DNA of 64,000 nucleotides from JBDRRP01 sp964446485 (GTDB lineage Bacteria > Desulfobacterota > Desulfobacteria > Desulfobacterales > JBDRRP01): contig CAYUOU010000004.1 of the NCBI GenBank assembly GCA_964446485.1, forward strand, positions 19,759 to 83,758. Direction: 5' to 3'. Below, in pieces: positions 34,560 to 42,148 of the stretch. Every line of letters begins with the position of its first letter. The first letter of the stretch is position 1. The notes under the pieces are model-generated. The model saw only the letters and a list, made by a program, of their open reading frames with translations, ran no database searches and had not been told where the DNA came from. The translations under genes were made by a program, and so were the position numbers.

Positions 34560-37301
34560 ATGCTGGAAACAGGCACCATCCTGTTTTTTGCCTTCGGCTA
34601 CGTCCTGCTGCTTTTCGGCATCGCCTGGTATGGCGACCGCAAAGCCGAAGAGGGCGCCAGCATTACCAGCAGTCCGTTCATCTACACACTATCCCTTGCC
34701 GTTTACTGCACCGCATGGACCTTTTACGGCAGTGTCGGGCGGGCCGTTCGCAGCGGGGCCGGATTTCTCACCATTTACCTGGGACCGACGCTCATGATGG
34801 TTCTGGGCTGGTTCCTGCTCAAAAAAATCCTCCGGATCTGCAAGGTCTACCGCATCACCAGCATCGCCGATTTCATCTCTTCCCGGTATGGAAAGAGCCC
34901 TGTTCTCGCCGGTGGGGTCAGCATCGTGGCCGTCGTCGGCATCATTCCCTATATCGCCCTCCAACTCAAAGCCATTGCCGTCAGCTACGTGCTGATCCGT
35001 CAATATCCCTCCATCCGTATCCCGGACCATGTTTTCGACATTCCCGTGTTCGGCGACACAAGTTTTTACGTGGCTATTCTGCTGTCGCTGTTCGCCGTCT
35101 TTTTCGGCACGCGAAACCTGGAAACCACCGAGCGCCACGAAGGTCTCGTGGCGGCCATCGCTTTCGAGTCGGTGGTGAAACTGGCGGCATTTCTGGCGGT
35201 GGGGATATTCGTGACATGGGGCATCATGGATGGGCCTGCAGATATTTTCAGCCGGGTGAACGAAAACGAGCAACTCGGCCGCATGCTGACCCTGGAGCCT
35301 CCGGGCACCGGATTTCTCGACTGGATGGTCACCCTGTTTCTCTCCATGATGGCCATCGTATTCCTGCCGCGCCAGTTTCAGGTCATGGTGGTGGAAAATG
35401 TGAATCCGGACCATCTCAACAAGGCCATGTGGCTCTTTCCACTCTACCTCCTAATCATCAACATCTTCGTACTGCCCATCGCGTTTACGGGGCTGCTCAT
35501 GTTCCCCGACGGCAGTGTCGACGCCGACACTTTCGTCATATCTCTGCCCATGGCGTTGCATCAGCAGGAATTGGCCATGCTGGTTTTTATCGGAGGGCTC
35601 TCCGCCGCAACGGGTATGGTAATCGTTGAGAGCATCGCGCTGTCCACAATGATCTGCAACGATCTGGTGATGCCGGTGCTGCTGCGAATGCCCGACTTCG
35701 ACCTGGCGCGGCAACCGGATCTGACCCGCCTGATATTGAGCATCCGTCGCGGCGGCATCGTTCTGATTCTCATGCTGGGCTATGCCTATTACCGGATTAT
35801 CGGCGGCTTCTACCCCCTGGTGTCCATCGGCATCATCTCATTTGCCGCGGTGGCCCAGTTTGCACCGGCCGTCATCCTGGGCATATTCTGGAAACAGGGC
35901 ACCCGTGCCGGCGCCATCTGCGGGCTGATGGCCGGATTCACCGTGTGGTGTTATACCCTGGCCGTGCCGACCCTGTCGGAGGCGGGGATCGTGGGGCGCG
36001 CCTTCATCACCGAAGGATGGCTGGGGGTGCCGTGGTTGAAGCCGTATTCCCTGTTCGGCCTCACGGGGATGGGAGAGGTCTCCCACGGGGTATTCTGGAG
36101 CATGCTGGCCAACACCGGTGCCTATGTGGCGGTGTCTCTGTTCACCCGCCCGTCCATGATCGAACGCTCCCAGGCCGTTCTCTTCGTGGATGTCATGGTG
36201 CTGCAGAGCGGGCCCGACGGTTCGCCGGTCCGTCCCGGTGTGGCGTCCGTACGTGACCTTCGGCAGCTTCTGGAGCGGTTTCTTGGAAAAAAGCGCACCA
36301 CAGAGGCCTTTGCCGCCTATGCCCGGGATCGTGACATCAACTGGGACAAGCATCCGGAAGCAGGCTCTGACATGGTGGACACCATGGAAAAGCTGCTCGC
36401 CGGCGCTATCGGATCGGCCTCAGCCCACGTATTGGTGGGTTCGGTGGTCAAAGAAGCTCCCCTGGGGTTCGATGACGTCATGCACATGCTGGACGAAACC
36501 CGTCAATTTATCAGCTATAGCCGGGAACTGGAAAAGGCCACCGCCGAACTTCAGGCTGCCAACCTGCGCCTCAAGGAGCTGGATCGCCTCAAAGACGAGT
36601 TCGTATCGACGGTGACCCATGAACTGCGCACCCCCCTCACCTCCATCCGATCCCTGGCGGAAATCATTCACGACACGCCGGATCTGGCCGCTGCTCGAAG
36701 CCAGCAGTTCTCCGCCATCATCATCAAAGAGAGCGAACGGCTCACCCGCCTCATCTCCCAAATGCTGGATGTTCAAAAAATCGAATCAGGAAGAATGATA
36801 TGGAAAATCAGCAGAATGCGACCCAACGACCTGATCCGAGACGCCTTGGCCGCCACCCGCCAGATCATTGACGATAAGGGCATTGTCCTGGAACAGGACG
36901 TGCCCGACGATCTGCCGAGTCTCTCGGGCGACAGCGACCGGCTGATCCAGGTCATGGTGAACCTCATATCCAACGCGGTGAAATTCTGCCCCGACAGCGC
37001 CGGATGGATCCGGATTCGGGCGCGGCAGGAGGACGAGATGCTGAGAGTGGATGTGAGTGACAACGGCATTGGCATCCCGGTCGAATATCAGGCCCAGGTG
37101 TTTGAAAAGTTTCATCAGGTCAAAGACGACAATCTAGGGCGCCCCGTGGGGTCCGGCCTCGGTTTGAGCATTTCCCGTAGCATCGTCAATTTCCACAAAG
37201 GTCGCATTTGGGTAGACAGCACCGTGGGCCAGGGCGCCACCCTCTCCTTCACGCTCCCCCTCAAAGATCAGTCCGACGCGCAAAACCCTTACGGCGTATA
37301 A
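34560..37301 (+). CDS. Sodium/solute symporter-histidine kinase fusion (CrbS/CbrA type)
   Basis: The 913-residue protein has about 13 membrane helices of the SSS transporter family (to about residue 520), a short linker and a histidine kinase. The phosphoacceptor is His687 in THELRTPLTSIRSL, and the ATPase motifs are NLISNAVKF, DNGIGIP and GSGLGLSISRSIV. In other bacteria such fusions (CrbS, CbrA) sense or carry small carboxylates or histidine and control acetyl-CoA synthetase. An in-frame GTG at 34557 is an alternative start. No response regulator is adjacent; the nearest receiver protein is at 44332. Confidence 0.9.
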   Translation: MLETGTILFFAFGYVLLLFGIAWYGDRKAEEGASITSSPFIYTLSLAVYCTAWTFYGSVGRAVRSGAGFLTIYLGPTLMMVLGWFLLKKILRICKVYRITSIADFISSRYGKSPVLAGGVSIVAVVGIIPYIALQLKAIAVSYVLIRQYPSIRIPDHVFDIPVFGDTSFYVAILLSLFAVFFGTRNLETTERHEGLVAAIAFESVVKLAAFLAVGIFVTWGIMDGPADIFSRVNENEQLGRMLTLEPPGTGFLDWMVTLFLSMMAIVFLPRQFQVMVVENVNPDHLNKAMWLFPLYLLIINIFVLPIAFTGLLMFPDGSVDADTFVISLPMALHQQELAMLVFIGGLSAATGMVIVESIALSTMICNDLVMPVLLRMPDFDLARQPDLTRLILSIRRGGIVLILMLGYAYYRIIGGFYPLVSIGIISFAAVAQFAPAVILGIFWKQGTRAGAICGLMAGFTVWCYTLAVPTLSEAGIVGRAFITEGWLGVPWLKPYSLFGLTGMGEVSHGVFWSMLANTGAYVAVSLFTRPSMIERSQAVLFVDVMVLQSGPDGSPVRPGVASVRDLRQLLERFLGKKRTTEAFAAYARDRDINWDKHPEAGSDMVDTMEKLLAGAIGSASAHVLVGSVVKEAPLGFDDVMHMLDETRQFISYSRELEKATAELQAANLRLKELDRLKDEFVSTVTHELRTPLTSIRSLAEIIHDTPDLAAARSQQFSAIIIKESERLTRLISQMLDVQKIESGRMIWKISRMRPNDLIRDALAATRQIIDDKGIVLEQDVPDDLPSLSGDSDRLIQVMVNLISNAVKFCPDSAGWIRIRARQEDEMLRVDVSDNGIGIPVEYQAQVFEKFHQVKDDNLGRPVGSGLGLSISRSIVNFHKGRIWVDSTVGQGATLSFTLPLKDQSDAQNPYGV

Positions 37302-37333
37302 ATTCGGCCATCCTTCGGGCGTCCGAGTTTATA
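37297..37333 (+). terminator. Imperfect hairpin at the end of the transporter-kinase gene
   Basis: TATAAATTCGG pairs with CCGAGTTTATA with one mismatch across a 15-base loop that begins in the stop codon region. No clean T tail follows. Confidence 0.3.
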
Positions 37334-37358
37334 TGAGAAAGCATCCGTGAAGGCCTGC

Positions 37359-37860
37359 GGACGCGATGAAACGCGTCCCTCCAATCTGTTGTCGTTTATG
37401 GGTTATCTGGACGCGATGAAACGCGTCCCTCCAATCTGGCGGTCGTCTTTGGGGTTATCTGGACGCGATGAAACGCGTTCCTCCAGTCTGTTGTCGTCTA
37501 TGGGTTATTTGGACGCGATGAAACGCGTCCCTCCAGTCTGCGGTCGTCTGTGGGTTATCTGGACGCGATGAAACGCGTCCCTCCAATCTGTTGTCGTCTA
37601 TGGGTTATTTGGACGCGATGAAACGCGTCCCTCCAGTCTGCNNNNNNNNNNNNNNNNNNNNNNNNNNNNNNNNNNNNNNNNNNNNNNNNNNNNNNNNNNN
37701 NNNNNNNNNNNNNNNNNNNNNNNNNNNNNNNNNNNNNNNNNGGTCGTCTGTGGGTTATTTTGACGCGATGAAACGCGTCCCTCCAATCTGCGGTCGTCTG
37801 TGGGTTATCTGGACGCGATGAAACGCGTCCCTCCAATCTGGCGGTCGTCTTTGGGGTTTT
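37359..37860. repeat. Tandem 50-bp palindromic repeat array with an assembly gap
   Basis: Eight visible copies of a unit contain GGACGCG-ATGAAA-CGCGTCC, a seven-base-pair hairpin. They start at 37359, 37409, 37461, 37511, 37561, 37611, 37761 and 37811, a 50-base period with one unit of 52. The segments between hairpins are nearly identical (CCTCCAATCTG, then GTCGTCTATGGGTTAT), so they are not CRISPR spacers. The period is not a multiple of three, which rules out a coding repeat. The array fills the gap between the transporter-kinase gene and the nuclease gene; true copy number is unknown because of the gap. Confidence 0.9.
37642..37741. other. Assembly gap of 100 N
   Basis: Exactly 100 N interrupt the tandem array, the conventional size for a gap of unknown length. 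Repeats on both sides remain in phase (37611 to 37761 is three periods), which may be chance. Confidence 0.98.
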
Positions 37861-37894
37861 TTTGGAGGGCCACGCTTTGTCGTGGCCGGATCCG

Positions 37895-38545
37895 TCAGTC
37901 GCTGAACAGCACGGCGGGGGGCAGGCAGTTCTTGGCGGGCGCGTACCCCGCGTAAAAGGCGGCGTAGGCGGAAGTGAAGTGCTCTCGGTTTCTTTTGGAC
38001 ATCTTACCGGCGTTGGGGCAGCCGCGCCGGTGAAACCGCAGGGAGCGACGGTTGCCGATCATGCCCCCGAGATTGGGATTCAACCGGCGCCACATTCCGG
38101 ACCGGGCCATCATCGCCTTTTGCTGGGCGCCCAGAAATCGGTTTCGGTGCTTCTCGTTGGGGGAGACGGGCAGACACCAGGCCAGTCCTTCGGCGATGAG
38201 GGCCTCGTTGATCATGCGCCCCTGGTGGTTGAAGACGTAGCCCAGGGTCCGGTCGTAACGGTCCTTTCGCGTGCGGTCGTATTCGAGGGTGATGCCACCG
38301 TGGCCGATCAGTTCGCGGTTCCGCCGCCGCGCCGCGGTTCCCATCGGCTCGCCGGTAACGCCGTCCCTGGGCACTTCCGGGGCGTTGATGCCGATGTACC
38401 GGACGAAACGTCCGTCCGTGAGCAAAATCGTGTCCCCGTCCGGCACCCATTTGACGCGGTACGGGCCGGCGGCCAGCGCGGCAGTGAGTGCCAGCAGCAC
38501 CGCCGCGGCCCCGGCAAGTGCCCCCTTTCGCCGGTTCGCCCTCAC
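37895..38545 (-). CDS. Thermonuclease-like (SNase) protein with C-terminal Cys/His metal motif
   Basis: The 216-residue protein is exported or anchored by an N-terminal hydrophobic stretch (LAGAAAVLLALTAALAA). It carries a staphylococcal-nuclease fold with VPDGDTILL, RYIGINAPEVP and KDRYDRTLGYVF, which contribute the calcium and catalytic Asp, Arg and Glu residues. Beyond the nuclease is RFHRRGCPNAGKMSKRN with AFYAGYAPAKNC, an Ada-like Cys/His metal-binding tail often joined to such nucleases. It starts with GTG in a GTGA overlap with the radical-SAM gene, so both are translated together. The tandem repeat array lies just downstream. Confidence 0.85.
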   Translation of the reverse strand: MRANRRKGALAGAAAVLLALTAALAAGPYRVKWVPDGDTILLTDGRFVRYIGINAPEVPRDGVTGEPMGTAARRRNRELIGHGGITLEYDRTRKDRYDRTLGYVFNHQGRMINEALIAEGLAWCLPVSPNEKHRNRFLGAQQKAMMARSGMWRRLNPNLGGMIGNRRSLRFHRRGCPNAGKMSKRNREHFTSAYAAFYAGYAPAKNCLPPAVLFSD

Positions 38546-39642
38546 CCCACGACCCCGCAGACTCGCCGCGCGGCGTCGTCCAACATGGCCGGCAGCCCGC
38601 CCCGGTCCGCCGGCACGAACCCCACGGCCCGCCGCCAGACCTCATCATCCTCCATGCAAAAGTAAACGGTGACATTCGGGGCCCGCTCTCGAATCGCATG
38701 GGCGACCCGGCGGTACAGGGCGATGCGCTGGGGCTTGAAGTAGCGCAGCTTGTTGTCCAAACCGGTAATGAACTCCCCCGCGCAGGTGATATCGGAGTCG
38801 GGAAAGCGCCGTTCCAGAATGGCCTTGAGGTCCGGCATGAACCGAAAAGTGCCCAGGCTGATCCAGACCACGTTGGCGGGGTCCACCGCCCGAAACAGCC
38901 GACGCACCACCGTTTCGTATGCGTCGCCGCACCCGTCGTAGATCACCATGGGGTCGAAGTGAAACGCCAGGGGGTAGCCCCAGTCCTGGCATTGCTTGGC
39001 CGCCTTCAAGCGCGCATCCAGGCTCGCCGTGCGGCGTTCCTGTCGTCGAATCACCGATTCCGTATTGAGGGACCAGGAAACAATGGTTCGGCGACGGTGT
39101 CTGAGCGATGCCAGCCGCGACACCGTTGCGGTCTTGGTCTTGAGTTCCAGCACGCAGTGGTCCTGGGTGGCGAATGTGGGCACGAGAATGCCGGACAGGT
39201 CCGTCCACGCATCCCAGATCAGGCTGTCGGTAAACTCCCCCGTACCGATGCGCGATACCCGTCTCGTCTGGAAGAGCGCATCCAATTCGACCCGCAGATC
39301 ATCAACATTGAGAAAAAGTTGCAGAATGGGCGGGCGGAAATAGGCTTGAAGAATGCAGTAGGCGCAGTCCAGGGTGCAGAAGGAGCCGATGTGCAGGATC
39401 CGGTAGTCGCAGCAGGAGTAATGGCGCGTGCCCGGGCAGGGCTTCAGGAAGGCCCCGTTGTTGCGGGTGAGGAGCAGCATGCTTTTCGCGGCGCCGATGG
39501 GGTCAGGGGCGGCCTGAATTGCCGCGGCGATGTCAGCCAGTGTGCCCGGCAGTACTTCGGTGGCACCAAATTGGGTGGAAATCTCCCGGGCCAGCGGATG
39601 GTCGGCCACGGCAGGATCGATAAAAGCCGTTTTCTGCGGCAT
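38542..39642 (-). CDS. Radical SAM protein, spore photoproduct lyase-like
   Basis: A 366-residue radical SAM enzyme. The cluster motif is CTLDCAYC (CxxxCxxC) within SFCTLDCAYCILQAYF, matching the spore photoproduct lyase family, which reverses thymine photodimers. Other segments are TGEFTDSLIWDAWT and WSLNTESVIRRQE. The organism shows no spore genes here, and this family also occurs in non-sporulating anaerobes, where its substrate is uncertain. It is the first gene of the pair with the SNase-like protein and overlaps it by four bases. Confidence 0.85.
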   Translation of the reverse strand: MPQKTAFIDPAVADHPLAREISTQFGATEVLPGTLADIAAAIQAAPDPIGAAKSMLLLTRNNGAFLKPCPGTRHYSCCDYRILHIGSFCTLDCAYCILQAYFRPPILQLFLNVDDLRVELDALFQTRRVSRIGTGEFTDSLIWDAWTDLSGILVPTFATQDHCVLELKTKTATVSRLASLRHRRRTIVSWSLNTESVIRRQERRTASLDARLKAAKQCQDWGYPLAFHFDPMVIYDGCGDAYETVVRRLFRAVDPANVVWISLGTFRFMPDLKAILERRFPDSDITCAGEFITGLDNKLRYFKPQRIALYRRVAHAIRERAPNVTVYFCMEDDEVWRRAVGFVPADRGGLPAMLDDAARRVCGVVG

Positions 39643-39747
39643 GTCGCTTCCGATATCTGATTATATGGGTTTTAGCTGACGTCGGCGCCGCAGGGATCCT
39701 CTTGTCCGGATGGTAAAATTAGGAGAAATCGCATGCGGTAACACATC

Positions 39748-39790
39748 AATTTGTCGTCGCACGACGGTTATGTGCGGGCGACGACAAATT
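39748..39790 (-). terminator. Hairpin after the DUF294 gene
   Basis: AATTTGTCGTCGC and GCGACGACAAATT form a perfect 13-base stem with a 17-base loop, two bases downstream of the stop of the minus-strand gene. It is a probable end of the signalling operon at 39793-44703. Confidence 0.6.
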
Positions 39791-39792
39791 TA

Positions 39793-42117
39793 TCAGGGGA
39801 TGCCGATGAAGTCAAAAGACAGCTTCACCTGGTATTTCTCGATGCGCTTGAATATTTCTTTGAGCAAGGTCTGCTCGATGCGAGAAAGCTTTTTGGGATT
39901 GATGTAGTTGTCGGGAGCCGTCTGTTCGATGATGATGGCTTTGATCTGCCGCACGAATCGCTGCTGCATGAGAAACCCATAGGCCTGTTCCAACTCATGG
40001 TATTCTTCCCATTTGAGCACGTTCATGAGGTAGAGCCGGTGCAGGCGTTCCAGCGTGTTGGTTTCTTCGAGACCTTGTTGGAGGGCATAGATTCGCGCGA
40101 AGTCAATGATCGGCACCATGGCGCCTTTGATGTCCAAGGCATCCCGGTGCTCCCCCTTTGATTCCACGACGAAGTTCCGGAAAAACCCCAGGGGCGGCTT
40201 GAAATAAAGTGCATTTTCCGTGAGATGGCGAAAGAACCCGCTCCAACCGGCCGTGGTGGCGGCGAGGTGCTTTCGCAGCGCATCGATCATTTCCATATCG
40301 CCGTAGGCGCCGCGAAAATCGAAAAAAATGCTGGCATTGAGCAGGTCTTCGGCTTCGGCGGTGCGCACCCAGGCGGTAAACCGTTTTTTCCATGCCGACA
40401 GCGGCTGACACCATTTGGGGTTCATGGCCATCACTTCTCCCTTGCAATAGTCATATCCGGCGCTGTTCAACCAGGTGCAGATCCGCTCAGCCAGCTTGAG
40501 AAAATAGGACGTGGTCGCTTCCATGGCCTCGGGGGCCACATCGTCGAATATGATGGCGTTGTCCTGATCGGTCTTGAGGGTCTGCTCTTTTCGTCCCTCG
40601 CTGCCGAGGATCATGAACACAAAGGCCGCCGGCGGTGCACCCTCGGCCGCCACCGCAAAGGTGATAATACGTTCGAGAATGGCGTCGGACATGGTGGTGA
40701 CGAGCCGCGTGACGTTGTCGGCCTTGGCCCCGGCATTGATGAGCCCCTGTATCATCGCCGGCAGTTGATGGTGCTTGTCAAACAAGTCCTCGGCCGTGGG
40801 GGCCGCGTGAATTTCCCGCAGGAGAAACAGCGGCGACTGCCCCTGTGCCATCATCAGATCGTGGTTGGTCAGCACACCCACCACTTGCTCATTGTTGTCT
40901 GTTACGGCGAGGTGTTTGATGCCCGACTGCATCATGGTCATCATGGCGTCAAACACCGACATGGAGGCCGGTACGGTCGACACTGGGCTTGACATGATTT
41001 CCGCCACGGGCATGGAGATATCCGCGCCGGCGGCGATCACCTTTTTGCGAAGATCATTGTCCGTGACGATGCCGGCGATGCTGTGGTCATCGTACTCGAC
41101 AAAAATGGAGCTGCAGTGGTGCCGGCTCATTTTCACCGCCGCCTGCTGAATGCTCTCGTGATGCGCGCATTTGAGGATGTGTCGCGTGTAAATGGCCGAG
41201 ACTTCCTGGTTGAGCAGCGGCAGTCCGGCATTTCGGGGTTGATGGCTCTGCGCGATGATGGCGGCATAAGACCGATCCAGCATGCGTTTTCCGAAGGTAT
41301 CGGTAAAAAACTCCGAAAACGCTGCATTGGATTGGCACACGGCCTGAAACGCCGGGCCTGCCACGAGGTAGAATGTGGTCTCTTCGACGGTGCGCAGGGT
41401 ACGCACGGCAACACCGTTGTTGACCAGCATGGAGATGCCGCCGAAGATGTCCCCCTCACCCATGACCGCCTGGAGCGTTTTACGGCCGCCCTCTTCGTAG
41501 TAGCGCTCGGCAGCCCCTTTGAAGACGATGTAAAGGTTGTCCACGCGTGAGCGGTCCTGGATAAAGAGCACGGTATCCGCCGCATAGGTGACCATCTGGG
41601 TGTGCGTCGTGACGGATTCGAGCGATTCGCTGTCGAGCAGGCTGAACGGTTCATGGCCCGCGAAGAAGGCGCTGATCTGGCTGAGTGCCAGGATGGAGGC
41701 GTAGGATTCGTTGAGCATTCGCCGGCTGAAGGTTTCGACAAAATACTCCCTCAGTTTCCCGTAGCGCGCACACAGGTCGGCAAAGGTTTCGGTGGGCAGA
41801 AAATAGCAGTGGCAATCCGTCTGGGCCTTGGCCGTACGAACGCTGGTGGCTTGGTTCATCAGGATGGAGACACCGCCGAAGGTGTCCCCCGGCCCCAGCG
41901 TACCGCTGAGCAGTTTTTCATTCTGCTTGTCGAAGAAAAGCTCAAGCGCGCCCTCGCGAATCAGATGGACGCCGCGCAGGCGGGTGCGCCCCTGACTGGC
42001 GAGAATCGTTCCGGCGGATATGCGTTCTTCGGTGATGTTTTCCGAAACGCTTTGTGCATCCCTGGCGGAAAGCACCGAATAAGGGCTTTGATGAAAGAAT
42101 GCGTCGATTGATAGCAC
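39793..42117 (-). CDS. cNMP-binding, CBS and DUF294 nucleotidyltransferase-like protein
   Basis: The 774-residue cytoplasmic protein has two cyclic-nucleotide-binding-type domains (about 10-125 and 150-265), a CBS pair (about 305-425) and a GlnD-like DUF294 nucleotidyltransferase domain with GSEGRKEQTLKTDQDNAII (about 500-520), followed by the family C-terminal domain. Key Gly-Ser and Asp-x-Asp residues of the transferase are present. Relatives of this layout often sit with acetate permease and acetyl-CoA synthetase. It lies 31 bases after the pseudokinase-exonuclease gene, and the hairpin at 39748-39790 closes the unit. The target to be modified is not known. Confidence 0.88.
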   Translation of the reverse strand: MLSIDAFFHQSPYSVLSARDAQSVSENITEERISAGTILASQGRTRLRGVHLIREGALELFFDKQNEKLLSGTLGPGDTFGGVSILMNQATSVRTAKAQTDCHCYFLPTETFADLCARYGKLREYFVETFSRRMLNESYASILALSQISAFFAGHEPFSLLDSESLESVTTHTQMVTYAADTVLFIQDRSRVDNLYIVFKGAAERYYEEGGRKTLQAVMGEGDIFGGISMLVNNGVAVRTLRTVEETTFYLVAGPAFQAVCQSNAAFSEFFTDTFGKRMLDRSYAAIIAQSHQPRNAGLPLLNQEVSAIYTRHILKCAHHESIQQAAVKMSRHHCSSIFVEYDDHSIAGIVTDNDLRKKVIAAGADISMPVAEIMSSPVSTVPASMSVFDAMMTMMQSGIKHLAVTDNNEQVVGVLTNHDLMMAQGQSPLFLLREIHAAPTAEDLFDKHHQLPAMIQGLINAGAKADNVTRLVTTMSDAILERIITFAVAAEGAPPAAFVFMILGSEGRKEQTLKTDQDNAIIFDDVAPEAMEATTSYFLKLAERICTWLNSAGYDYCKGEVMAMNPKWCQPLSAWKKRFTAWVRTAEAEDLLNASIFFDFRGAYGDMEMIDALRKHLAATTAGWSGFFRHLTENALYFKPPLGFFRNFVVESKGEHRDALDIKGAMVPIIDFARIYALQQGLEETNTLERLHRLYLMNVLKWEEYHELEQAYGFLMQQRFVRQIKAIIIEQTAPDNYINPKKLSRIEQTLLKEIFKRIEKYQVKLSFDFIGIP

Positions 42118-42148
42118 GACCCCCCCCTGTCTTTATCCCAACGATTCA

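Noticed and set aside
37347..37836. Overlapping open frames in the repeat array encoding repeated GYLDAMKRVPP
   Set aside because: The period is 50 bases, not a multiple of three, and the frames cross the N gap; they are a by-product of the DNA repeat.
37359..37860. CRISPR array
   Set aside because: The stretches between the palindromes are nearly identical, not unique spacers, and there are no cas genes nearby.
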